From Voacanga thouarsii (Eukaryota; Streptophyta; Magnoliopsida; Gentianales; Apocynaceae): a DNA stretch of 64,000 nucleotides. The notes under the pieces are model-generated. The model saw nothing but the letters and a program-made list of their open reading frames with translations. It searched no databases and was not told where the DNA came from. A program made the position numbers and the translations under genes. This document shows positions 1 through 11,361 of this stretch, in pieces. Numbering within the stretch: position 1 is the first letter of the stretch; each line of letters starts with the position of its first letter. The DNA lies in assembly GCA_026120185.1 (NCBI GenBank), contig JANUWF010001719.1, forward strand, positions 620,001 through 684,000, written 5' to 3'.

Positions 1-8
1 AGAGTTGT

Positions 9-22
9 GGCTCTGATACCAC
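9..22 (-). other. Copia primer-binding-site-like motif
   Basis: On the minus strand this reads GTGGTATCAGAGCC, the form complementary to the initiator-Met tRNA 3' end that follows the 5' LTR in many plant copia elements. If real, an LTR would lie to its right on the plus strand. No TG terminus sits next to it, no second LTR is visible, and the rest would lie outside the window. This is a motif-only call. Confidence 0.3.
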
Positions 23-2529
23 GACAAAATTAAAAGAATTTTGGAGAAAGGGTGTATATCTTTCTTAGTGGAGAATTCCCTTTATATACTAATTATAAGT
101 TGATTTTTAACTCCTAAAAAAGTTATATGCAAATCGGTTTACATAATAATTAAGAAAAGAATAAAAAAAACAACACAAAATTTGCAAGTTCTAAAATGAC
201 TAGTTTCAAGGCTTAAAATCAGGTATAAAATCAATTAATTAAATTACAAAAATCAGCTAATTCTTCTAACATATTTTATTGAATTTGTGTCAATGTTTGG
301 AAGACATAACCTCTTGATCAAAAGAATCATTGACTTGAAGATATGTGCCATTGCAGGTTTTGTTATCCTTTTTAGTCATAAAGTTGATGGCATTTTTCAT
401 GCTTGGCTCCCATAGGCTACATCAATAGCACTGGAGAGTCAATTTAGATGTTGATAAGTATAACATCTCATTAAATTTTGTCCAATTAAGGAAGAGATAA
501 GTTAACTAGGTTTATTGTTTGGTTTTTTCATTCATATTGGAGGTCATGTCATCATATCTTAATGGCCCTCTAAAAAAAAATTATTGTAAAAGATGTTGAA
601 TGGCTGTAATTAATGCTCCTATATGACAATAGAAGATTCTTCACCCTGATTTCCAGTTTGGAGACTGGAATTTTGATTCTAATCTTTAACTTTTAATCTT
701 TAAATTTTTCATATTATAGATTATGTTCTTTGAGTGTAGTTTTTTATTATTATATAGTATTCCTCAAGTTGTTAGAGTGTGTTCTTCTTCCACTTTTGTC
801 TTTCAATTCTTTTTAGAGTTGATGAAGGTGCCTAGGATGCACCTAAGCCAAGGTCTTTTCTATTTAAGTTTCAATTTAACTCTCAAGTTTGTTTTATATT
901 TATTTTCTTTCTAGATATATTATATTGAATTAATTGTCTGAAGATGGCCTCTATCCTAGGTTTGTGATTTCAAAAAAAGTTTAAACATTGTAAACTCAAC
1001 ACATGAAGAGGTACAAATACCGATCTTATAGATCTTCTCCTTTTCATCTCATGCATATTTAAGTGTCTTAATCTTTCACTAATTTATTCAAGTGACGAAC
1101 TCACTCAAGTTGAAAGAAATTGTGAAGAAGATATTATATTTGGGGAACACATTGAATCAAGGAACTACCAGGGGCAAGGAGCTTTTATTTAAAGAAACTC
1201 TATCATTTTTGAACTATGCTTTGGGCCTATTGGGATTAGATTTCCAAACTATTTGTCACTTTTGAACTAACTTCAATTCCTAGTTGAAGGCATTGGACTT
1301 TTTTAGTGATGCTTTAGATGACCTAATTCTAGCATTTTGAAGCTAAAAGGTGTTTTTGGGTTCTTGTATACTTTCTACTCTCTTTTATGAGATATCTTAT
1401 TTAGCAACATGGTAGTTAAGAACAATCTGGTGTTGATCTCCTAATTTTGTTATTGCTTACCAAAGATTTGACAATAATTTGTTTCAATTTTTGAAATGGA
1501 ATTTTCAATAATCATATTTTCTAGCAGTTTTGAGAAAGTTCAAGTAAGAGTAGGCCTTTTGTAATTCATTTTCTTTCTACTATAATGTCATGAAATTTTT
1601 GAGTAGTTGGGAATGGACTGCAAACTGTTCCATTTTGTAAACTTTTCATTTTTTGGCCAAATTAAAGCATTGCATTTTGAATGTGATGCACTTATTAATT
1701 CAGTCTCACTGCCTAGGGTTTTCACTATCATTTTTATGGTTTTATTCAACCCATTTGGTAGGGTATGCTTGTCTTTTTAAATTCAATTTGGATTTGGTAT
1801 TATGTGTATCAGATTTCACTAACTCTTATTTGGGATATTTATGTTTCAAAACTACAAACCTATCCTGTTAGTTTTAAGATCTATAGTATGTTTCTGAAAA
1901 TTAAGTTGTGTTTCCTATTTTCTAGAATTTTCTATTGGTTTCAAGTTGGATAGCCCTTTAGAACTCACTAATACAGGTGCTACCAATAACAAGATGATAC
2001 GAATGCATTATCTTTTGCAAGATAATGTTTATACTTCTTATGCTTAAAGAAAAATTCCATTTAGTACTCTTAAATCAAATAAGATGAGTCCTCTCTTGGT
2101 TGCCCAGATAAATATTTCGAAAGTAGGATAGTGGTAAAACTAATTAATTTCCTAACAGTACTTGTAAAATTTGACGGCACATTCTACCTTTCCTTTTTTC
2201 TGGACTCATATCTCTTACAAAATTATTGTTAGATTTAGGTCATTATACCAGCTAATCTTTGCCCTTTTAAGTTTTAACAATTTCTTATTCTCTGTATATT
2301 TGGATGATTTAACCATCTACTTTAACTCTTGGAGATGCTTGACAAGCTCTTATCTGCTAATCTGGAAGCTTGTCTTCTTGCACTATCATGATTTTGCCAT
2401 TTTGACATAGCAATTGTGTTAGACATTAATAGTATGAAAATTTTCATTACTCTTAAAAAAATTCAAAGATTTTTTTAATTAGTTTTTAGATTAATTGGTT
2501 GTAACCCTTCATTTTTTATTTTTTTTTTT

Positions 2530-2550
2530 GGGGGGGTGGGGGGGGGGGGG
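2530..2550 (+). repeat. G homopolymer tract (G-quadruplex capable)
   Basis: A T run is followed by about 20 G interrupted by a single T. The tract is long enough in principle to fold as a G-quadruplex and is a likely place for sequencing or assembly length error. No gene is adjacent. Confidence 0.7.
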
Positions 2551-3869
2551 TTGATTCTAAATACAAAAAAAAAATGAATTGAAAATAATAGTGTAAAAAT
2601 GCTTTTGTTACAAGGTTTGGCTAGATTCTTCTTTCCTTTGTTTTTTTTTTTTATTCATGGATTTTAGTTTTCTGTCTCTTTTGCAGGTCGTTTTCTTCAA
2701 AGAAATCTATTGACTCTATTATTGTAATGCTTTGAAGTCTTTTCCATGGTATTCTTTGAGAAATTTGCAATTTGCATCAACCATTGAACTAGAAAATCCA
2801 CGGATAAATCCACATTGTGTGGATAAGCATTAGAGGTTGAAGGGTTTACAATCATTCCATTAGATATCAAGAAAGAACTAGAAATCAACCTATTCATATT
2901 GGTTGATCTTCCTATATATATTATTTCTTTGTGTGTTTTATTTTCTTAAAGTGAGTCATTCACTAATTATTTTAAAATGGTAATAAAGAGGAAGATTTAA
3001 TTCAAATCCCTAATTCAGGCCTTGCAAGAGTTAAGGTAAAACAAAAGATAAGGTATGATTCCTTACTTGGAATTTGAATGTTTTGCTGAAAGTTAAATTG
3101 TTTGTGGAGATGTTGTAGAAATATCATTCGTGTCATATTCAATCTGGTTAGAAGAGGATGAAAAGTTTGGAAATAATAAATCATTTTTTTTAATTCCTAT
3201 AGTAATATAGATATTGGTTGCTTCAAATTTACTTGGTATCTTCACTTTCTAATAACTTATTGATCTATTAGTAGGAAAGGACAAGTATTAATTTATAAAA
3301 TAAATGTGATGTTTCAAAAAATACTTATGTTATTTAAACAGCAGGTTTGCAGCTACAACTTGAGTGGTGAAATCAGAGAGTGATGAAATTAGAGAATGAT
3401 CAAATGGTAGATGTCATTCAAGTTGTTAAATCTTTTTTACCTGTACAAAAATATGCTAGATTGTTTCTCTAGATATATTAGATTGGACGACATCTATGAA
3501 AAATTTTAGTGCTCATAGATATTGTTTTGTCTAAGAACAGTCAAGAATCTTTTTAATTTTTATTTACGAATAGAACAAACATGTCTAACATATGTAATAT
3601 GGATATGTTTATAAATTTTACAAGTTCAAATATAAAAAATATAATTAGTTCATAACTTGTTTTTACTTTCAAGATGAATTTAGGTTGTGAAGTTGATAAG
3701 ATTAATAATTTTGTATTGACTTTCAATGAATGATTTTTTTTATATTTATTTAATTTTGATTCAACCATATATATTTTATAAACTTTTTTAATCACAAAGC
3801 ATTTACAAAAACATTTCTTTAACAATGAGCAAAATCTTTACGTGTAGTGTAGAGTTGCTGACTAGATTA

Positions 3870-4237
3870 ATATAATATATGTATACAAACAATTAGTAGA
3901 TAGTCTTCAGACATTCCAAGTAAATCCACCTGAGTTCATAACCAAAATTATTTCATGCTGGCACAAAAAGAGCCATGGAATTGACAACCAAGAGAGATCC
4001 ATCACCTGCCTATGTAGAAATAGTTGAAGATACCATGAAACTCTACAAATTACTGCTACCCTCCATTGAAGAAGGTATGTCTGTAGTAAAAAATTTTGAT
4101 AGTGAAAAGAAGCAAAGAATTGAAGAGATATCAAAGCAACAGGTTTAGACGGCTTCTGAGTTGATTTCTGGAGATATCCATCAGGAGGAATAGTTTGATC
4201 TTGATAGTTCAGATGGTTAAAGTGGCAAAGAAGAGAT
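3870..4237 (+). pseudogene. PIRL pseudogene, 5' part of exon 1
   Basis: This is a diverged duplicate of the PIRL gene at 27009. The similarity starts upstream of the start codon, so promoter-proximal sequence was duplicated too; the ATG equivalent is at 3975. The N-terminus MELTTKRDPSPAYVE matches the functional copy, followed by small deletions (the ISEEIEA part), a larger deletion of roughly 150 bases after the EEISKQ motif, and in-frame stops (EEISKQQV followed by TAG; QEE followed by TAG). It is cut at GAGAT by copia element A and resumes at 20335. The copy cannot encode a PIRL protein. Confidence 0.9.
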
Positions 4238-4869
4238 TGTTAATTATAGGATCGATATGCTTATGTGCCAACCAGATTAAATCCTATGAGTACGTAAAAA
4301 CAAATAATACCTTTGTAGATATCATCTTCAACAATAGGATTCTTGAAGCCTTTGGCCTTCTGGTAGTGCTCCAGGCTCACAAGCCTTCTTCAATGTAATC
4401 TCCTAAGACCAGAAAATAACTAATCGTATTTTTCTCTCTTTGTAGAGGGTGGACTCACACAAAAACTGAGAGAATGTTGTTTCTTACGTATGTCAAAAAT
4501 AGAGTCATAAACTAATACGTATAGTTGACTCTACCTCTAAATACGAATCCTGATAGAATAAGAAAAGTATAGTTTGGTACAACTATTTTCACTTATCTTA
4601 TTCCATCTTAAATACGATTTTTTATTTCCTACAATTTTTATTAATAAATTATAAATATTTATATAATTTATTATTGTCCCATAAATAGGAGCCACTGAAG
4701 GGATCTGACCGGATACAGTTAGACTAAGCTTCAATAAATTATTTTGTCAACAAAAAATAATTTATTAATTACGTTCCACTCCACTAAAAAAATGTAATTG
4801 CACTCTTAAACTAATTGTAATTACTGGAATCAATAATTAATTATATCCTTATGATTGATCGAACTAACA
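4238..4869 (-). repeat. Element A 3' LTR (short form)
   Basis: This is the LTR distal to pol on the minus strand. It aligns base for base with 19705-20334 to the final AACA at 4869, with many substitutions and small indels. The U5-like end carries the recognisable stretch reading CTTCTGGTAGTGCTCCAG on the plus strand. The sequence beyond 4869 has no counterpart in the other LTR. Confidence 0.88.
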
Positions 4870-5597
4870 AATTACCCCCGTCGATCAATATAATACTTTG
4901 AATGAGGCAGTATAACCACAGTGCCCTTCATTCAAATCCTCAATTCTCATCTTCAATTTGACAATATCATGTGATCACATCACACTTACAAATTGAATTC
5001 TATAGAAACTATTGAATTACTGAGCTCATATTTAACTGTCCCTTAGAAAAACTCATGAGGAAATGATCTTCCTTATTAAATGTGATGGATTCTATATTAC
5101 ATAATAAGTATTTTATTTTTATTTTACTTTAATTCTCAAAATACCGAGTTATTAATTATAGAGTTATTCTCATTCTTTGGTAACTCAAGGAACTTCAAGT
5201 TAGTATGTATAAATAATTGTTTGCTTAGTATTAAAGTATTATGTACGACAATCTTTTAATATTTTATTTGTATGGTCTATTCCACAAATAAACATTGATG
5301 GTCCATCCAATATATCAAAATATATCCTTAATTTTATTACCAAAGTCAAAGACAAACTTTAATAAAATTAAGACAATCTCACCAAAATAAATTGCCCAAA
5401 TTTATTTTAGATCGCGGATTATTTATTTCGAATTAAATCATAAATCAAGTATTTCTGTGTTTAAAAAATAAACACTTGATTTATAATATCTAAATAATTC
5501 ATGGACAAAATAGGCTTATACATATAAATATATAAAAATATACTTTACTTAATTTTAAAATACAAATATTATATTTACTCAATAGGCATATCTAACA
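4870..5597 (-). repeat. Apparent U3 remnant between short LTR and canonical PPT
   Basis: On the minus strand a canonical copia polypurine tract (AAGTGGGAGAATTT) ends near 5598 and is followed by TGTTAGATATGCCTATTG, a typical LTR start. The 728 bases from there to 4869 are absent from the other LTR. At 4870 a second purine-rich run (GACGGGGGTAATT on the minus strand) precedes another TGTTAG, which is where the shared LTR starts. I read the segment as U3 left inside the element after initiation at the inner tract. A deletion in the other LTR is the alternative. Confidence 0.6.
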
Positions 5598-5614
5598 AAA
5601 TTCTCCCACTTGTC

Positions 5615-6525
5615 CTAGAGTAACTGGGACATGTTAGAAATACCCATACTTTTTATATAACTTGCAAAAACAGCTACAGGTAAACTTTTAGTAAAAGGAT
5701 TAGTAAGATTTTCAGCAGAAAAAATCTTGCATACTTCTACATCTCCACATTGAACAATCTTCCTAAGTATGTGATATTTACGTTCAATATGTTTACCACG
5801 CTGATGGCTACGTGGTTCTTTCACATTTACCACTGCGCCACTGTTGTCATAGTACAAACTAATGGCTTGAAATGTAGAAGGAACCACCTCAAGTTCTATC
5901 AAGAACTTCTTTAACTGTACTGCTTCTTTAGCTGCCTTACAAGCCACCACATATTCAACTTTCATTGTAAAGTCAGTAATACAAGATTGTATGATACTTT
6001 TCCATACGACAGTACCACCACCTAAGGTGAAAACAAAGCCTGAAGTGGACTTGCAAAGATCTCTATCAACTTGACAATCAGAATCAATGTAACCTATAGG
6101 TACCAATTCTGGAGTTGAGTAAACTAACTTATATTCTCGAGTTCTGCGAAGATACTTGAATATATATTTCACTGCTGTCCAGTATTCTAGTCCTGGGTTT
6201 GATTGATATCTACTAACCTTCCCAACAATAGGACAAATGTCTAGACGAATACAAAGCATAGCATACATGAGACTTCCTACAACTGATGCATAAGAAACTC
6301 GTTTTATGTACTCAACTTCATTAGAAGTTTTAGGACTATACTTCTAATATAACTAGATTTCATGTTTGAAAGACAATTGACCTTTCTTGGAATTTTACAT
6401 TGAAAATTTCACCAGTATTTTGTCAATATATGAAGCTTGGGATAAATCTATCTATCTATTCTTTCTATCCCGAAGGATTTGAATGCCTAGAACATATCTT
6501 ACTTCTCCCAAGCCTTCATATCAAA
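5615..6525 (-). pseudogene. Element A RT C-terminus and RNase H
   Basis: Minus strand. The open part at 5615-6268 carries the copia RNase H region: a MYAMLCIRLDICP start equivalent to the family's SLMYAMLCTRPD, RYQSNPG, GYIDSDCQVDRD, STSGFVFTLGGG, VEYVVACKAAKEAV, the YYDNSGAV motif, the GKHIERKYHILR block and NLTNPFTKSLP. Several active-site neighbours have drifted (for example DSDCQVD for the usual DSDFQ). From 6268 to 6525 the RT tail (FDMKAW, equivalent to FDMKDLGE) is present but stop-ridden. The 5' continuation lies at 15079, beyond nested element B. Confidence 0.85.
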
Positions 6526-6530
6526 CTATT

Positions 6531-8439
6531 TGTAGGAACGAAAAGAACAGAGGAACATGCATGGACGAAATGCTACCAGAAAAATAGAACACGGCACAGC
6601 AAAAGATTAAAATTAATAACTTTTCGTGTCCTTTTCTGGTTTGGCTGAGAAGACGAGACGCCAACCACGGGAGCAGCTACCTATCTCAACGATGATTCCG
6701 ACGAGAAACTAGCAATCCGTCGACTTCTTCTTGGCGTATAAGTGAAGCTTTTTGCTTCTTAGAATACTCCTCCGCTTATCTATGTTAGTGAAACAACCTA
6801 GACAAGAATTATCCATCTTGATCCTTTGCTATTAGTTAGTAAAGCCAAGAAGATGGAAAAGAGAGAAGAAAATTAAAACGAGAGAAAAAGAAAGAGAGCA
6901 GAGACTCTGAGTTTTTCCTTTTTAGTGTCGTGAATAAGCATTTTTTTTTTCTACCCAACGGCTCTTATTCACATCTCAGATAACCCAACCCCGGTGTTTT
7001 GATATTTTAAACACTCAGAGGTTATCAACAAAAGAAGTTTGGGCAATCCCCAACTCTTCTGTACTGTGAATAATAAAAACCCTTTAGTCTAGGCTATTGG
7101 ACCAAAATAATTTATTATTTTTTCTTAGACCCAATGAGCCCAAAAATAATAATCATTAATTATTTATTTTCTGAGCCTATTAAAATAACATAATAAATAA
7201 TTGATAAGCCCAAATAAACTAAAATAATTATTAAGCATTTTATTAACTAGTTTAAGCCTAGGTTAATTTTTTTAATTATTCAATCTAGGTTTAGGCCCTG
7301 AATAATTAATTAACCAATTAAACTAGATAATAAATTTAATTCATATCATTCTTTTTATTTTATTCCAGTCCAAAAAATAAATTAGACTTTCTGAATGAAA
7401 TAAAAAATTTTTTCTATTGTGACCATTTCCTTGACCTAAAATAATTAGAACTTTCGGACTATTCTGAGGACCAAAAAGACACATCGCCTTAGCTACTAAA
7501 ACGACCGAAATACCCTTGTTATATAAATAGTTGTATTTTGCATTTTTAAATATTTTCTAATATCACCATAAGGAAATATTGACCCCAAGGACAATATTGC
7601 GTTAGCTATGTCTTCGATCCATAGGTAAAATGACTAAAATACCCTTTTACACATCGTCGTTCATTTAGAGAGGAAATAGTGTACTAACATATCTCTAAAC
7701 GACATTTACCATGCTTAGGCTTCTAGTCTAATAATCCACGACTTCTTGGAATATTCCAACTTTTCAAGGGAGCTACCCTAAAGTCAATATCCAAGTCATA
7801 TTCTTCGGAGCCTTGGATAATTAGATCATTCGGATAACCACAAAGGACGGTATAGTGTAGACACTATTTTGTACAAGTCTGTCTTGTCTAATTAGTCACA
7901 TATATCTAACATACAAGTATATTGGTCCTTCTCAAGAACCTCAACTATAATATATCAAAGCATACATTTCTAGTTTCGTCAGACCACCAACTTATACTCA
8001 AGTTGTAGAGTATAAGTCCATGCTGTAGCAGTAGTAGTCTGGGTTTCTATCACATAGTACTTTTAAAAACCACCACTACAAGTCCAGTTCTACGTATTTG
8101 AAATACGCTTGTGTTATGAAATGAAAAGACTACTCATTGGCTAAAGATAAGATATTCCCTATTTGGAATTCAAAACATAATAACCTTGTCATGATGAGAT
8201 TCTCATTCTCATCATCCAGTTAAGAATAATAGTTTATATGTTAAGTATCTCATGGTCCATACCTTACTATAGAAGACCTCTATTCATATAAACCATTTAT
8301 TTAAATATAATGGATCTTTTCCAATAAAATCGTGTACAAATAAAAAAAAATTTACAAACAAATTCTATGAAAAATACTTTTATTAATACAAGTCAAAAAT
8401 ACATTAGAAACCTAGTCTAAGAGGGCATACATTCCAACA
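6531..8439 (-). repeat. Element B 3' LTR
   Basis: It starts TGTAGGAACG and ends CCAACA on the plus strand and aligns along its whole length with 13162-15073. Numerous substitutions and small indels between the two show an insertion of some age. Confidence 0.9.
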
Positions 8440-8456
8440 ATCTCCCACTTGCACTC
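8440..8456 (-). other. Element B polypurine tract
   Basis: On the minus strand this is GTGCAAGTGGGAGAT directly before the LTR start TGTTGGAATG. It primes plus-strand synthesis in copia replication. The same AAGTGGGAGA core occurs in element A at its canonical position. Confidence 0.8.
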
Positions 8457-8461
8457 TAAGA

Positions 8462-9151
8462 CTAAGGAAGTTCATAGGTGCCTACCCCTATGACATCTAA
8501 GTGTCTTCTAAAGACTCTCTCCGCCAAAAACTTGGTGAAAGAATCTGCTAGATTGTTCTCCGAAGCAATCTGTTCTACCACGACTTTTCGCCTCTTGATG
8601 AAATCCCGGATCAGGTGGTACTTCCTCTCTATGTGCTTTCCGTTTTTGTAGTTCACTGGTTCTTTAGATTGTGAGACTGCACCAGTGTTATCGCAATACA
8701 TCACAACCGGTTTGTCCATGTGTGGCACGACTCCAATTTCTAAAAGGAAATTTCGGAGCCAAACTGCTTCCTTGGATGCTTCCAAAGCTGCCACATACTC
8801 AGCTTCCATGGTTAAGTCAGCAATACAAGAGTGTTTAATATATCTCCATGAAATGGCTCCTCCAGACAAGGTGAAGACATATCCACTAGTAGATTTTCTC
8901 TTATTCTTATTCGCTTGGAAATCTGAGTCCATGTATCCTGTAGGAACCAAGTTATCAGTCCTGTAAACTAGCATATAATCTCTCGTACCTTTGAGATACT
9001 TAAGAACATACTTTACAACCTGCCAATGAACATCCCTGGTGTTTGACTGATATCTGCTGGCTAAGCCTACGACAAAGTAGATATCTGGCCCAGTATATAA
9101 CATGGCATACATGAAACTTCCCACAGCCGAAGTATAGGGAATCTTACTCAT
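8462..9151 (-). pseudogene. Element B RNase H region of pol
   Basis: A 229-codon open stretch on the minus strand: FMYAMLYTGPDIYFVVG, SRYQSN, GYMDSDFQANKNKRKSTSG, EAEYVAALEASKEAVWL, the YCDNTGAV block, GKHIERKYHLIRDFI and NNLADSFTK. It is well conserved and continuous to the natural C-terminus of the polyprotein. It belongs to a degenerate pol, so it is called a pseudogene segment rather than a gene. Confidence 0.9.
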
Positions 9152-9300
9152 CCTATCGTTTTCTTCTTAAGACTTTGGACAATCCTTTGAAAAAAAGACA
9201 ACCCATGTCTGTAAGGGATCAATGCCCCCTTGCATGAGTTCATGTTGTACTTAGCTAACATCTTGTCAATATATGTAGTTTAGGATAAACCTAGCATTCT

Positions 9301-9954
9301 CTACTTCTTATTTCTAAGAAGCTTTATTCTGAGAATGTAACTGGCTTCACCTAAGTCCTTCATACTAAATTGATTAGATAGCCAAACCTTACTAGATGAC
9401 AGTATCTCTACATCATTTCCAATTAATAGAATGTTATCCATATACAGGACAAGAAAAACTACATTTATACCTTCTAGTTTTCTATACACACATAGTTCAT
9501 CCTCATTTTGAATGAAATCGTAAGACTTTACAGTCTCATCGAAACGAATGTTCCATACTCTAGATGCCTACTTAAGTCCATAAATGGATGTCTTAAATTT
9601 ACAAACCATATGTTCTTGGCCTTTACCAATAAAGCTTTCTAATTGGGACATATAGATGTCTTTACTAAGATGGTCATTTAAAAATACTGTTTTGACATGC
9701 ATTTGCCGTATCTCGTAATCATAATGATATGCGATGGCAAGGAGGATACGGATGGACTTAAGCATAGCTACCGGGGAAAAGGTTTCCTCATAGTTGATCC
9801 CTTCTTTCTGAGTATATCCTTTCGCCACAAGTCTAGCTTTAAAGATTTCCACCTTCCCATTCGCTCCCCTCTTCTTCTTGTAAATCCACTTACGCCCAAT
9901 AGATTTTATCCCTTCTAGTGAAACTACAAGATCCCAAATATGATTGATATACAT
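9301..9954 (-). pseudogene. Element B reverse transcriptase region
   Basis: Two open parts (9568-9954 and 9301-9489) hold the RT N-terminus (GRKWIYKKKRGANGKVEIFKARLVAKGYTQ region, NYEETFSPVAML, IRQMHVKTVFLN) and the catalytic-site strand. The catalytic YVDD is YMDN here, losing the second aspartate, and the Asp of the family's MDVKTAFLNG is His (QMHVKTVFLN). A frame break lies between the parts. No active RT could be made. Confidence 0.88.
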
Positions 9955-10035
9955 AGACTCAATCTCAACTTTTATTGTTTCATGCCATAGGTTTGCATCG
10001 GTATCAGCAATAACCTCCTCATATCTAGTAGGATC

Positions 10036-11012
10036 TTATTCTTGATAGTTTAAGACAAAGTCAAAAGTCTCTCCAATCCATCTTTTTGGAACCTTAGATA
10101 TCCTCCCACTACGACGAGGCTCCAATTGTATAGGCTCATGAGGTTGTGCCTCTTTTTGTTCTATAACCAGGTTAGAAGAAGTTGATTCAAAATATAACTT
10201 CTCTTCAAGTTCCAACCTTGTTGAACCTTTAGTGGATGCACTTTGTTCATCCTCCAAGTATCTAGCATTAGTACTTACAAGTATGTTCTGCTCCTTAGGA
10301 TAATAAAAGTAACCACCCTTTATACCTTTTGGATACCCTATAAAATAGTATAATTCTGATTTTAGTTCTAACTTGTCTCCCTTGATCAGTACAGAAGTTG
10401 GACAACCCCATAACTTAAGATAGTTTAGACTTGGCTTACATCCAGACCACATCTCATAGGGAGTCCTAGGTATTGACTTGGAAGGCACCAAATTCAGAAT
10501 ATATACTGCTATTTCTAGGGCATATCCCCAAAAAGATACTGAAAGAGTATCATGAGATATCATGTTTCAGACTATTTCCATCAATGTCATGTTCCTTCTC
10601 TCAACTACTCTATTCTGCTGGGGTGTCCCCGGCACAAAGAGTTAGGATACTATCCCATGATGTACCATGTAGTCCTTGAATTTACCAAGGAAGTATTCTC
10701 CATCAATATCTGATCGTAAGGTCTTGATTAGCTTAACTATTCGACGCTCCACTTCAACCTTAAACTCTTTGAACTTGTCAAAAAAGTCAGACTTATGTCT
10801 CATCAGATAAATGTAACCATACATTGTACAATCTTCTGTGAAAGTGTGAAGTACTCAAACCCCCCTCTTGCTGGCGTAGACAAAAGACCACACACATCAA
10901 TGTGAACAAGACTTAATGCTTCTTTGGCTCTATCCACATTTTGGGTAAAAGACCTTTTGGTCATTTTTTCCATAAGACATGATTCACACTGAGGCCAACT
11001 TTCCAATCTCAA
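10036..11012 (-). pseudogene. Element B integrase region
   Basis: Three overlapping or adjacent minus-strand open parts: 10803-11012 (GAG-pre-integrase end and zinc-finger side, CESCLMEKMTKRSF, LVHIDVCG), 10642-10824 (core, YGYIYLMRHKSD, FKEFKVEVE, LRSDIDGEYF, where the family has LRSDRGGEY) and 10036-10563 (integrase C-terminus, NLVPSKSIPRTPYEMW, GCPTSV, FIGYPKG, then the RRSGRISK linker). Frameshifts separate them. Confidence 0.87.
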
Positions 11013-11361
11013 TGAGCCTAAAGGCCCACCATGGATTAATCTCTAAATCTTGATTGAGTTAATGTGACATAACCTTAGATGCTAAAGATATGAGTCATTG
11101 ACAATAGCACATTTGACATGGAGGCTAACATATAGCATCGGGTCATTTCCTCAGCCATCTTCCATGTCTTTTCAGCCTCACGCTCCTCAGCGGTAGAACC
11201 TCCCCCAATTACTTAGCAGGTCTCGTATAAGACATACTTATACTCTTTAGTTGTGAGTATTATGTCTAGGTTCTTTTTTCAGTCCACATAGTTTGGACTC
11301 GTTAGCTTATTCTCACGGAGAATAATAGCCAAAGGACTGAAAGAACCTCTACCAACCATTT
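11013..11361 (-). pseudogene. Element B gag N-terminus fused to pre-integrase remnant
   Basis: On the minus strand, from an ATG near 11360, the frame reads MVGRGSFSPLAIILRENKL and then NYVDWKKNLDIILTTKEYKY, the copia gag N-terminus. It passes directly into the GHINLNRI part of the GAG-pre-integrase domain near 11065. The rest of gag, the CCHC knuckle and the protease are deleted. Several stops are present. Confidence 0.75.

Larger units (their letters stand above)
1..3869. other. AT-rich stretch without a recognisable gene
   Basis: I find no coding similarity here on either strand; the longest open frames are under 100 codons and low complexity. Two local oddities are listed separately: a primer-binding-site-like motif near base 10 and a G tract at 2530. 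Pyrimidine tracts followed by CAG (for example near 2685) look intron-like, but no flanking exon is visible. Confidence 0.6.
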
